This document shows, in pieces, positions 7,924 to 15,638 of a stretch of DNA of 47,708 bases. Numbering within the stretch: position 1 is the stretch's first letter; every line of letters begins with the position of its first letter. The DNA is from Acidobacteriota bacterium. GTDB lineage: Bacteria > Acidobacteriota > Terriglobia > Acidiferrales > UBA7541. The stretch covers positions 1-47,708 of the forward strand of contig JACQDE010000020.1 of assembly GCA_016201285.1 (NCBI GenBank), written 5' to 3'. The notes beneath the pieces are model-generated. The model saw only the letters and a program-made list of their open reading frames with translations. It had not been told where the DNA came from and did not search any database. Both the position numbers and the translations under genes were made by a program.

Positions 7924-9219
7924 ATGAAAATTCTCGTCATTGGCGGCGGCGGGCGCGAGCACGCGCTGGTGTGGAAGCTGCGGCAGAGCCCGCAGGTGGA
8001 GAAGCTGTGGTGCGCGCCGGGGAACGGCGGAATCTCCCAGGACGCCGAATGCGTGGCGGCCCCGCCCAGCGGGATGGGCGATGTGGCCGGGCTGGCGGCG
8101 CTGGCGGAACGCCTGCGGCCGGACCTCACCGTGGTGGGACCGGAGCTGCCGCTGGTGAACGGGATTGTGGATGAGTTCACGCGGCGGGGGATGAAGATCG
8201 TGGGGCCGTCGCAGGCGGCGGCGCAGCTCGAGGGAAGCAAAGTGTTCGCGAAGGATTTTCTCGTGCGGCACGGGATCCCGGCGGCGGCCACGTACGGGGT
8301 GCATGACTCGCCGGGGGCGGCGTATTCGGCGCTGTGCGCGGTGGACTGGCCGGTGGTGATCAAGGCCGACGGGCTGTGTGCGGGCAAGGGCGTGCTGGTG
8401 GCCCCGACGCCGGACGATGCCACCGCGTTCATCGAGCGGCTGATGGACAAGAAGGAATTTGGCGCGGCCGGCGAAAAGGTGTTGCTGGAAGAGGCGCTCG
8501 AGGGCGAGGAACTGTCCTACATCGTGCTGACGGACGGTGAGCACGTGATGCCCATGGCCCCGGCGCAGGACCACAAGCGCGTGTTCGACGGCGACCAGGG
8601 GCCGAACACGGGCGGCATGGGAGCGTACTCGATTGATGGCCTACTGCCCCAGGAACTTGAGGAGACCATCCGGCGCAGCATCGTGGAGCCGACGATTCAG
8701 GGGTTGGTGAGCGACGGAATGCCCTACCGGGGGTTTCTCTATTTCGGGTTGATGGTGACGCCGGACGGGCCGAAGGTACTCGAGTTCAACTGCCGGATGG
8801 GAGACCCGGAGGCGCAGGCAGTGGTGCTGCGGATGGACTTCGACCTCGCCGAAGCGCTAATGGCGGTGGCGGAGAAACGCCTGCACCAGGTGAAGGCGAA
8901 ATGGAATCCGGCGGCGAGCGCGTGCGTGGTGATGGCGTCGGGCGGCTACCCTGGGGAATTCGTGGCGGGAAAGAAGATCGAGGGGCTGCCGTTGGACAAG
9001 GGCGACGCAGTAGTTTTTCATGCGGGGACAAAGAGAGAAAATGATATATACTACACTTGTAGTGGACGAGTATTGGCGGTGGGGGCGCCTGGTAGGGATT
9101 TGGCCGAGGCCCTGAAGCGGACCTACGAGGCTGTTAGTAGAATCCGCTTCGAAGATACACACTACCGGAAGGATATCGGGGCCAGGGCACTGAAGAAGGC
9201 CCTGGGCGGGGGAGCATAG
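7924..9219 (+). CDS. purD: phosphoribosylamine-glycine ligase
   Basis: A full-length (431 aa) GAR synthetase, the second step of purine synthesis: phosphoribosylamine + glycine + ATP to glycinamide ribonucleotide. It begins MKILVIGGGGREHAL, shows GPELPLVNGIVDEF near residue 75, the ATP-grasp stretch KADGLCAGKGVLVA near 147, QDHKRVFDGDQGPNTGGMG near 214, and EFNCRMGDPEAQ near 285, all family hallmarks. The promoter lies so close that the mRNA is probably leaderless. A MOSC gene follows after three bases. Bases 9010-9075 are unusually AT-rich for this gene and contain a TACTACA-N2-TGTAGT palindrome. Confidence 0.98.
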   Translation: MKILVIGGGGREHALVWKLRQSPQVEKLWCAPGNGGISQDAECVAAPPSGMGDVAGLAALAERLRPDLTVVGPELPLVNGIVDEFTRRGMKIVGPSQAAAQLEGSKVFAKDFLVRHGIPAAATYGVHDSPGAAYSALCAVDWPVVIKADGLCAGKGVLVAPTPDDATAFIERLMDKKEFGAAGEKVLLEEALEGEELSYIVLTDGEHVMPMAPAQDHKRVFDGDQGPNTGGMGAYSIDGLLPQELEETIRRSIVEPTIQGLVSDGMPYRGFLYFGLMVTPDGPKVLEFNCRMGDPEAQAVVLRMDFDLAEALMAVAEKRLHQVKAKWNPAASACVVMASGGYPGEFVAGKKIEGLPLDKGDAVVFHAGTKRENDIYYTCSGRVLAVGAPGRDLAEALKRTYEAVSRIRFEDTHYRKDIGARALKKALGGGA

Positions 9220-9222
9220 AGG

Positions 9223-9660
9223 GTGGCCACGGTTCTACGGTTGTTCATCTGCCCTGAGCCGGGACGGCCGGCGCGCGAGGTGCCAGAGGCGCGGGCGGTG
9301 GAGAATTGGGGGCTGGAGGGCTGCGCGCACGCACGGCGGGGGAGCCAGCGACAGGTGCTGCTGATGGACACGGAAACCATCGAAGAAATGGAAATCCTGC
9401 CCGGACAGGTGAAAGAAAACGTACTAACGCAGGGATTGAACCTGCGGAGCCTGGAGCGGGGACAGCGGCTTCGCGCTGGCGAAGCGCTGCTGGAGGTGAC
9501 GCTGCCCTGCTCGCCGTGCAGCCTGATGGAGAGTATTCGTCCGGGGCTGGAAGCGGAGATACGGGGCAAACGGGGAATGCTGTGCCGCGTCATTGAAGGC
9601 GGGGTGATCCGCGCCGGGGATTCGATGGAGATGGTGAAAGCGGCCACCGAGTTGGCGTAG
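9223..9660 (+). CDS. MOSC-domain protein
   Basis: A 145-residue protein with the fold of the C-terminal domain of molybdenum cofactor sulfurases. Supporting motifs are WGLEGCAHARRGSQRQVLL, the central GQVKENVLTQGLNLRSL, and the conserved cysteine context TLPCSPCSLMESIRPGL. Small stand-alone MOSC proteins are thought to bind or carry sulfur for metal-sulfur or cofactor assembly; the substrate here is unknown. The GTG start lies three bases after the purD stop with AGG between, so the two are co-transcribed. A small hairpin follows the gene. Confidence 0.85.
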   Translation: MATVLRLFICPEPGRPAREVPEARAVENWGLEGCAHARRGSQRQVLLMDTETIEEMEILPGQVKENVLTQGLNLRSLERGQRLRAGEALLEVTLPCSPCSLMESIRPGLEAEIRGKRGMLCRVIEGGVIRAGDSMEMVKAATELA

Positions 9661-9667
9661 GGTCACC

Positions 9668-9692
9668 GTGCGACCTTTCGGTCGCTCCTACG
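9668..9692. repeat. small palindromic element
   Basis: GCGACC (9670-9675), loop TTTC, GGTCGC (9680-9685), followed by TCCTACG. Read on the minus strand it begins GTAGGAGCGACC, resembling the GTAG-headed palindromes elsewhere in the window. Confidence 0.5.
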
Positions 9693-9726
9693 AGCGAGCG
9701 AAGCTGGGCGGAGGAGTGTGAGGCGC

Positions 9727-10572
9727 GTGCTCGGGTTCGTTGGTGCCATCCTGCTGACTTATGCCGGGATGCTGCTGCTTCTGCGCATTTTTGAACACCG
9801 GCTGATTTTCTTTCCAGACATACCGGGGCGGTTGAGCGGGGATTGGCAACCGCATGGGCTGCCGGTGGAAGACGTGTGGCTGCACACCAGCGACGCCGTC
9901 AAGCTGCACGCCTGGTGGATTGCGGCCCCCGGCGCGGAGTTCACCTTTGTGGCCTTCCACGGCAATGCGGCCAACATCGCCAACCGTGCGGACATCTACG
10001 ACTTCCTGCGCAGCGTCCCGGCGAATGTGCTGGCGGTGGAGTACCGCGGCTACGGAAAGAGCGAAGGAAAGCCTGACGAAGCGGGCCTCTATCTGGACGC
10101 GCAGGCCGCGTACGAATACCTGGTAAAGGAGCGTCGCATTTCACGGGCGAAAATCATCCCCATCGGCCATTCGTTGGGTACTGCTGTCGCCACAGACCTC
10201 GCCAGCCACCGCACAGTTGCCGGCTTGGTCCTCGAGGCGCCTTTTGCTTCAGCGAAGGCCGTGGCGAGTCGGATCTATCCATTCCTACCGGGCCTTGGGC
10301 ACATTTTGAAGTCGAAGTTCGAGACCGGTCGGAAGCTCCCGGATGTGAATGCGCCCGTTTTGATTGTTCATTGCACGAACGATCCTGTGCTGCCGGCTTC
10401 GTTGAGTGAAGAAGTTTTTCGGGCAGCGAGCGAACCGAAAAGCCTTCTGAGGATTGACGGCTACTGCCATGAAGAGGCTTCGTTGGTGGCTCCAGAAGCC
10501 TATCGCGCACGACTCAGACAATTCCTGCAAGAAATCGCGGCCAGTCAGATACCTAAATCGATCGACTTTTGA
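9727..10572 (+). CDS. membrane-anchored alpha/beta hydrolase
   Basis: An N-terminal hydrophobic helix (LGFVGAILLTYAGMLLLL) is followed by an alpha/beta hydrolase domain. The nucleophile elbow is GHSLG (I-P-I-G-H-S-L-G), the oxyanion region FHGNAANIANR, the likely acid Asp in CTNDPVLP, and the likely His in GYCHEE. This matches the YqiL/BEM46-like serine hydrolases that sit on the membrane; the substrate is unknown. GTG codons occur at 9718 and 9727. GGAGGAG at 9710-9716 is only one base from the first but ten from the second, so 9727 is used; 9718 is the alternative. Confidence 0.88.
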   Translation: MLGFVGAILLTYAGMLLLLRIFEHRLIFFPDIPGRLSGDWQPHGLPVEDVWLHTSDAVKLHAWWIAAPGAEFTFVAFHGNAANIANRADIYDFLRSVPANVLAVEYRGYGKSEGKPDEAGLYLDAQAAYEYLVKERRISRAKIIPIGHSLGTAVATDLASHRTVAGLVLEAPFASAKAVASRIYPFLPGLGHILKSKFETGRKLPDVNAPVLIVHCTNDPVLPASLSEEVFRAASEPKSLLRIDGYCHEEASLVAPEAYRARLRQFLQEIAASQIPKSIDF

Positions 10573-10657
10573 AGCTTGAAGAGCGCAGACCTTAGCGAAA
10601 CTCACGTCCGCGGAAGCCCAAACGGCCCTTGGTTCCGGCCGATTTTCGCTTTTCGTG

Positions 10658-11659
10658 CTATTGCGGAGGTTTCTTCCTCAGGCTCGGCGCCCCCGGCTCG
10701 CGCGGTTTGACGTCCTCGGCTTTCTGTTGGAGCGCAGCGGGCGGCGCAAGGATCCACTCGAATCCGCGGGTTTCCTTGATGACGGCGACAATCTGCAGAG
10801 TATCGGGCTGGGCGATGGCGTCGAGTGACGCGCGCAGGAAAACGACGGCATCGTCGAGCAGGGCCTTGTTGGATTCGCCGCGGGCGAGTTTTTCGGAGGC
10901 GCGGGCGACCTGGACGTTTGAGGTGCGCAGGGGCGTGAGGCGCGCATCGCTCTGCTGGAAAAGATCGAGCAGGGCGGGGGCGGACTCCTCGGGCGGATAG
11001 CGGACTTCGACCAGGGTGCGCGGCTGGCCCTTCTCGGGCGGGTAGAGTTGCGTGTAGCTGGGGCGCAGGACGCGGCTGCGCCAGAAGTCGCCGCGCAAGG
11101 GTTCCTGCGCCAGCCGGTATTTCAGCAGCCACACTTCGGGGCCGTACTGCTCCTCGTAACCCACCACCAGCATTTCCACCAGTGATTCTTCCGGGGCGAG
11201 GTCCATCTTGCGCGTAAGCTGCGGAACTACGGTGCGCAGAGGCTCGAGCAGGGCGGTGCCGATGGGCTCGAGGTCGGAGGCCTGCTCCTGCTGAAGACGC
11301 GCGCCCCCGGTCAGCGGGGCGATGGCTCGAGGCAGCTCGAAATCCAGACGGAGCGGCGGGCGACCGGACGCGGGAAGCACCCACTCTACGGCGCCCAGCA
11401 GGATGGCAATGCGCTTGCCGGAAAGTTGAGCGACCAGCGGCGGGCGCGAGTCAGCCTCGATGTGGCTTTCGTTGGCGGCGATGGCGATGCCGTCTTTGGC
11501 GACGAAGATCACCACGCGGCCGGCGGCAAGATTGGCGACGACTTCCTGGCCGGCTTCCTGCGCGCAGAGCGCGCAGGGAAGAAAACAGAAAATGGAAAAC
11601 AGAAAATAGGGAAGCCACACGCGCAAGCGGCGGCTCAATGCCTCTTTTCCATTTTCCAT
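10658..11659 (-). CDS. exported protein of unknown function
   Basis: I do not recognise this family. The product starts with a signal peptide (basic n-region, then WLPYFLFSIFCFLPCALCA, cleavage before QEAG) followed by about 300 soluble residues with alternating strands and charged helices and a Pro/Lys-rich tail. It should be periplasmic or outer-membrane associated. The chosen ATG at 11657-11659 and the hydrophobic core of the signal peptide are both encoded by heptamer arrays (11581-11608 and 11645-11672). The frame also opens at 11689 without a visible ribosome site. It is followed convergently by the alpha/beta hydrolase gene and preceded by pta on the same strand. Confidence 0.75.
   Translation of the reverse strand: MENGKEALSRRLRVWLPYFLFSIFCFLPCALCAQEAGQEVVANLAAGRVVIFVAKDGIAIAANESHIEADSRPPLVAQLSGKRIAILLGAVEWVLPASGRPPLRLDFELPRAIAPLTGGARLQQEQASDLEPIGTALLEPLRTVVPQLTRKMDLAPEESLVEMLVVGYEEQYGPEVWLLKYRLAQEPLRGDFWRSRVLRPSYTQLYPPEKGQPRTLVEVRYPPEESAPALLDLFQQSDARLTPLRTSNVQVARASEKLARGESNKALLDDAVVFLRASLDAIAQPDTLQIVAVIKETRGFEWILAPPAALQQKAEDVKPREPGAPSLRKKPPQ
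11581..11608. repeat. heptamer array, unit GAAAAYR, within a signal-peptide coding region
   Basis: Four perfect-phase units (GAAAACA, GAAAATG, GAAAACA, GAAAATA). On the minus strand they encode the FLFSIFCF core of the signal peptide of the exported protein. Confidence 0.85.
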
Positions 11660-11672
11660 TTTCTCTTTTCGT
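11645..11672. repeat. heptamer array, unit TTTTCCA, supplying a start codon
   Basis: Four units (TTTTCCA, TTTTCCA, TTTTCTC, TTTTCGT). The CCAT steps create ATG on the minus strand, one of which (11657-11659) is the likely start of the exported protein. Confidence 0.85.
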
Positions 11673-11715
11673 TCTTGCTCTACGTGCATCAGCGTGAACC
11701 GGCGGCTGCCTGCCG

Positions 11716-12738
11716 CTAGGCCGTTTGATGCGCGGAGGCGCGGCGGGCGATCGCTTGCATGGCGGTGATGGCGACGACGTTGGCAATGTCGTCGGCGGAG
11801 CAGCCGCGGGAAAGGTCGTTGGCCGGGCGGTCGAGGCCCTGGAGGATGGGGCCGAGGGCAGTGGCGCCGGCGAGGCGCTCGACGAGCTTATAGGCGATGT
11901 TGCCGGAGTCGAGGTCGGGAAAGATGAGAACGTTGGCGCGGCCGGCGACGACGGAGCCAGGCGCCTTGCTCGAGCCGATGGCAGGGATGAGAGCGGCGTC
12001 GGCCTGAAGCTCGCCGTCGGCCGCCAGTTCGGGTGCGCGGGCGCGAAGGATGCGCAGGGCTTCGCGAACTTTGGCGACGCGAGGATGCTCGGCGGAGCCT
12101 TTCGTGGAGAAGGAAAGCAGGGCGACGCGAGGCTCGGCTTCGAGAAAGGCGCGGGCGCTCTCCGCGGTGGCGGCGGCGATCTCGGCAAGCTCGGCGGGAG
12201 CGGGGTCAGGGACGACGCCGCAATCGGCGAAAAGCAGCGCGCCCTGGTGGCCGAACTCGGCGCGGGGAAGGATCATCAGGAAAAAGCCGGACACGAGCTT
12301 GTACTGCGGCGCGAGGCCGATGCAATGGAGCGCGGCGCGGACGGTCTCCGCAGTGGTGTTGGCGGCGCCGCCCACGGAGCCGTCGGCGTGGCCCGCGGCG
12401 ACCATGAGCGAAGCGAAGTAGAGCGGCTTGGCAGCGATCGAGCGGGCTTCGTCGAGAGTGATGCCGCGGGAACGACGGCGCTCGAAATAGAGCTGGGCGT
12501 AGCGGTCGAGATGCGGGCTCGAACCGGGGTCGAGGAGCGTGACGCCGGAAATCTTTGCGCCCGCTTGCGCCGCTGCGGACTGGATCACATTCGGCCGCCC
12601 CAGCAGCGTCAGTTTCGCGTAGCCTTCGGCGGCAACGCAGGCCGCGGCGGCGATCACCCGCGGCTCTTCCCCTTCCGGCAGGACGATGTGCTGCGGCACG
12701 GCGCGGGCGCGGGATTTCAGCATTTCCAGCAGGTTCAT
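11716..12738 (-). CDS. pta: phosphate acetyltransferase (phosphotransacetylase)
   Basis: A 340-residue single-domain Pta: acetyl-CoA + phosphate to acetyl phosphate + CoA, a cytosolic step of overflow metabolism or acetate uptake. Family features are [11 protein letters not shown] near residue 19, the [15 protein letters not shown] stretch near 115, [13 protein letters not shown] near 210, the central [29 protein letters not shown] near 256, and the C-terminal [20 protein letters not shown]. Length fits short Pta proteins lacking the regulatory N-domain. No ackA is in the window. Related phosphate butyryltransferases are possible, but the [11 protein letters not shown] region is typical of Pta. 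Confidence 0.93.
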   Translation of the reverse strand: MNLLEMLKSRARAVPQHIVLPEGEEPRVIAAAACVAAEGYAKLTLLGRPNVIQSAAAQAGAKISGVTLLDPGSSPHLDRYAQLYFERRRSRGITLDEARSIAAKPLYFASLMVAAGHADGSVGGAANTTAETVRAALHCIGLAPQYKLVSGFFLMILPRAEFGHQGALLFADCGVVPDPAPAELAEIAAATAESARAFLEAEPRVALLSFSTKGSAEHPRVAKVREALRILRARAPELAADGELQADAALIPAIGSSKAPGSVVAGRANVLIFPDLDSGNIAYKLVERLAGATALGPILQGLDRPANDLSRGCSADDIANVVAITAMQAIARRASAHQTA

Positions 12739-12771
12739 GGCTGCTTCAAATTACCACAAAACGCCGGACCC

Positions 12772-12801
12772 CAGATGAACACAGATATACACAGATGAGA
12801 G
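12772..12801. repeat. degenerate tandem repeat, 10-base unit CAGATNNACA
   Basis: Three tandem units (CAGATGAACA, CAGATATACA, CAGATGAGAG) lie in the divergent pta / membrane-protein gap. Further along, ATCACAGAGG and AGCACGGAG resemble another repeat phrase also seen near 40187-40209. No promoter stands out in the rest of the gap. Confidence 0.6.
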
Positions 12802-12985
12802 AAAACGAACGAAGGGGAAAACAAGATCACAGAGGCCTTCGAAAGGCAGAAAGAGCACGGAGAGGTGGAGACAGGAAAGGAACGAGATTGCCCTTGACAG
12901 AGGTGGCGGGAGAGGCGTAGCTATGGCGACCGAGATTACAGGGCGGGCAACTTCCTGAGTGTATAACCAGAACAGGAGGCAGAGC

Positions 12986-13510
12986 ATGGCGGATGCGGGC
13001 ACGCTGTTTCCGGCACCGGGCGCGCCGACACCAGAAAATGTTGCGCGCGCGGCGCAGGCGCAATGGGCAGCCACCGTGACGTCGGGGGCCAACTGGTTCT
13101 ACTGGATTGCCGGACTCTCGCTGGTGAATTCGGCGCTGGCGTTCTTCGGCAGCGATCGGCGGTTCGTGATCGGGTTGGGAATCACCGAGGTGGTGGACTA
13201 CGTTGCGAAAGAGGCCGGAGCCGCGGGCGGGATCATTCCGTTGGGGATGAATGTTCTGATCGTAGGGGTGTTTGTGCTGTTCGGGTTCCAGGCGGGCAAG
13301 CGCTCGAAGGCCGCGTTTCTGACCGGGATGATTGTCTATGGGCTGGACGGAGGGTTGCTATTGCTGGCCCAGGACTACCTCAGCGTGGCATTTCACGGGC
13401 TGGCGCTCTTTTACATTTTCAAGGGTTTTTCTGCGAGCAACCAGTTGCGGGCGGTGGAAAGCGCAAGCATTGCGGCCGGGCTGAGTCCGGGCCCGCTGAA
13501 GCCGGAGTAA
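12986..13510 (+). CDS. small membrane protein of unknown function
   Basis: A 174-residue protein with a soluble N-terminus rich in Pro/Ala and four hydrophobic segments (NWFYWIAGLSLVNSALAFF, a central GIIPLGMNVLIVGVFVLFGF, GMIVYGLDGGLLLLAQDYL, and FHGLALFYIFKGF). It looks like an integral inner-membrane protein. No catalytic motif is visible. The ATG at 12986 follows a clear AGGAGG at 12974-12979; a longer frame from 12959 lacks this. The next gene follows after 22 bases and is probably co-transcribed. Confidence 0.75.
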   Translation: MADAGTLFPAPGAPTPENVARAAQAQWAATVTSGANWFYWIAGLSLVNSALAFFGSDRRFVIGLGITEVVDYVAKEAGAAGGIIPLGMNVLIVGVFVLFGFQAGKRSKAAFLTGMIVYGLDGGLLLLAQDYLSVAFHGLALFYIFKGFSASNQLRAVESASIAAGLSPGPLKPE

Positions 13511-13532
13511 GGCGTACCACACAGGAGTCGCG

Positions 13533-13904
13533 ATGTTTGGAGAGATATACGCCACCGAGTCCGTACCGACACCCGTGTCGCCGGCGAACATCCCCGGGCT
13601 GGTGCACATGACAGCGGCGGAGCTGGACTACGAGATGGGGAAGGGCGGACGATTCGTGCACTTCCACTACTGCGTCTCGCTGCTGTACGTCACGCTGCTG
13701 CGCAGCTCAAAGGTCTATTTCATCCGAGCCGATGAGGGCACATTCGGGAAGAGCATCGGGTACACGCTGATTTCGCTGCTGGCCGGCTGGTGGGGATTTC
13801 CATGGGGACCCATCTGCACGGTGAAAGCGATTTGGACCAACGCGAGCGGCGGCGACCCGGCGGACCCGGCTACCGTCAGCGCCGTGCGCGCGTGCCTGCC
13901 CTGA
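13533..13904 (+). CDS. conserved hypothetical protein, one membrane segment
   Basis: A 123-residue protein. It contains an aromatic stretch (VHFHYCVSLLYVTLLRSSKVYFIR) and a hydrophobic GYTLISLLAGWWGFPWGPICTV segment, probably a membrane hairpin. AGGAG lies seven bases before the ATG. I recognise no characterised family; the motif GWWGFPWGP recurs in uncharacterised small membrane proteins. Its neighbour upstream is also a membrane protein. Confidence 0.75.
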   Translation: MFGEIYATESVPTPVSPANIPGLVHMTAAELDYEMGKGGRFVHFHYCVSLLYVTLLRSSKVYFIRADEGTFGKSIGYTLISLLAGWWGFPWGPICTVKAIWTNASGGDPADPATVSAVRACLP

Positions 13905-13940
13905 GCGCCGCCGCCGCGCCGCGCGCGCCTGCTGGACGCC

Positions 13941-13965
13941 TGTAGCGCCGGGCTTCAGCCCGGCA
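13941..13965. repeat. GTAG-headed palindromic element
   Basis: TGTAGC followed by stem GCCGGGCT (13947-13954), loop TC, AGCCCGGC (13957-13964). It is nearly identical to 43434-43458. A decayed relative starts near 14006 (TGTAGCGGCGAGCC). Confidence 0.8.
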
Positions 13966-14109
13966 TCTTGTGGATTTGCGGGAACGGCGCAGGCTGCAAT
14001 AGTTCTGTAGCGGCGAGCCTTAGTCCCCCACTCCAGCCGCACTTTCCGTTCTTCACCATTTCCAGTAAAATCACATCACACCAATTTTATTTCAGGGGGA
14101 AGGGAAACC

Positions 14110-14670
14110 ATGGGACTCCGCAATCCAAGGGACATCTTTCACAACAAGCAGCGGCTGAGCGAAATCCTGGAGGCGCACGGGAAGTTTGTGCGCGGAGAGC
14201 AAGGCGGCGCGCGCGCGGAACTCGCGGGAGCCATGCTCGACCGCGCCGATCTGCGCGGCCTGAATCTGACGGCAGCCAATCTCCGCGGCGCTCGGCTCGA
14301 GGAGGCAGACCTGCGTGGAGCCATGCTGGCGCGGGCAGACTTGAGCGGAGCGCATCTGCGGAAGGCGCTGCTGATGAACTGCGACCTGACGGAAGTGAAC
14401 GCCGAAGGAGCGGACCTGAGCGGGGCGAACGCGAGCGGCGCGGAAATGTTCCGAATCAATCTGAGCGGCGCCACGCTCGCGGGCGCGATTGTCCGCGGGT
14501 CGAACGTGCGGGGCGCGAATCTTCTGGGTACGGACCTGCGCAAAGCCGACCTGACGAACGCGATCCTGGCGGAAACAAATCTGGGCGATGCGCTGACCGA
14601 CGGCGCGGATATGTCCACCAGCGTTGTGCGTGAAATCAAGAAAGCAGCCAGTGATGTGCGGAGCGCCTGA
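14110..14670 (+). CDS. pentapeptide-repeat protein
   Basis: 186 residues. From about residue 35 to 170 the chain is built of A(D/N)LXX pentapeptides (for example ADLRGLNLTAANLRGARLEEADLRGAML when read in blocks of five), which fold into a right-handed quadrilateral beta-helix. Some relatives mimic DNA and protect gyrase, but most have no known role; nothing here marks it as a gyrase protector. A short helical N-terminus (RDIFHNKQRLSEILEAHGKF) precedes the repeats. GGGGGAAGGG lies upstream of the ATG. No signal peptide, so cytosolic. Confidence 0.92.
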   Translation: MGLRNPRDIFHNKQRLSEILEAHGKFVRGEQGGARAELAGAMLDRADLRGLNLTAANLRGARLEEADLRGAMLARADLSGAHLRKALLMNCDLTEVNAEGADLSGANASGAEMFRINLSGATLAGAIVRGSNVRGANLLGTDLRKADLTNAILAETNLGDALTDGADMSTSVVREIKKAASDVRSA

Positions 14671-14722
14671 TTTGACGCTAGGAATCTAGCGGAGACCTTG
14701 CCGTCTTTGGGGATGTTGGTTG

Positions 14723-14998
14723 TTATCCTGGGGCCCGCGTAGTTTCGGGACGAAGGTGTTCCGCATTGTTTTTCGTTGGAAAATCCGCTGGCAAGGGCTC
14801 GCCGTAGATGCGTTCGTACAGCCGCCGCCGCAGCTCATCCGGGCTGAGGCCTTTCGGCAGCGACGCCAGCACCATCCCCCGTGCCGCATCGAACATCAGC
14901 GCGCCCCGGATGAACCTTTCTTCCGGCGTCAGCTGCATCAACATGAACTGATAGAGTTCGTGTACTTCCGGCGAAGTATCCAGCGGCCTGTCATCCAC
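14723..14998 (-). CDS. small protein paired with the nucleotidyltransferase (putative TA partner)
   Basis: A 91-residue protein with a helical core (SPEVHELYQFMLMQLTPEERF, then MFDAARGMVLASLP, GLSPDELRRRLYERIYGEPLP) and a charged tail. Its start overlaps the end of the upstream nucleotidyltransferase gene by eight bases, so the two are translated together. Small helical proteins of this layout often accompany AbiEii-like nucleotidyltransferases. The pair fits a toxin-antitoxin module, but which partner plays which part cannot be told from sequence. Confidence 0.75.
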   Translation of the reverse strand: MDDRPLDTSPEVHELYQFMLMQLTPEERFIRGALMFDAARGMVLASLPKGLSPDELRRRLYERIYGEPLPADFPTKNNAEHLRPETTRAPG

Positions 14999-15533
14999 GG
15001 AGGCACTCCTGCAACAATTCTTCCAAGCCCAGTCTCTTCGCCCAGTCTAGCACGTAAGTCTGGTTGTACTCCGTTGCCAGAAGGCTTTTGACATCTCGCA
15101 ACTGCACCTCGGAATGCGACGCCCTTGCCCACCACAGCTTGGAAACGATCACATCTTCTTTACTGGCCACGTAGGTTTCGAAGTCGCCGATCCGCACCGC
15201 CTTGCGCCGATCGAATTCCGCCTGAGCATATGCAGAATCCGGTCGCACAAAACAGTCCACTTTGATCACGCTCTCTTGATGAATTAAACTGAATGATTTC
15301 CGGTTTCGCGCAGCGGTCAGCGCCGCTTCGGACGATACGTAATATTCGGCCCCAAAAACCTCCAAAAACCGCGGCACCTGCTCCGGTTTCAGTTCCAGGA
15401 CAAAATCCACGTCCCGCGTCATGCGCGGCTGCGCGTAGTAGTTCAAGGCCATCGACCCCGTGAGCATGAAGGGAATCTGCAGCTTCAAAAGTTTCTGTGT
15501 CACATCCTGCACAATGTCCAGTTCGTTTTTCAT
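14991..15533 (-). CDS. nucleotidyltransferase of the AbiEii/MNT type
   Basis: 180 residues. The nucleotidyltransferase signature is visible as FMLTGSMALNYYAQPRMTRDVDFVLE: a GS motif followed by D-V-D metal ligands at about residues 40-43. A third acidic residue is likely in IKVDCFVRP, and KEDVIVSKLWWARA follows. Members are toxins or antitoxins that transfer nucleotides to tRNA or proteins, or resistance enzymes. The coupled 91-residue partner supports a toxin-antitoxin role. The gene lies downstream of the sigma-54 regulator on the same strand, with a 105-base gap. Confidence 0.82.
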   Translation of the reverse strand: MKNELDIVQDVTQKLLKLQIPFMLTGSMALNYYAQPRMTRDVDFVLELKPEQVPRFLEVFGAEYYVSSEAALTAARNRKSFSLIHQESVIKVDCFVRPDSAYAQAEFDRRKAVRIGDFETYVASKEDVIVSKLWWARASHSEVQLRDVKSLLATEYNQTYVLDWAKRLGLEELLQECLRG

Positions 15534-15638
15534 GCCCGGCGCACCACAGCGCGAGTCTCATTATACGCACAACCGACAATCTCCCAGTGCCGCGACTTTC
15601 GGAGATAGATGAAATGAGTTCTAGCGGAGAGAGCGGAG

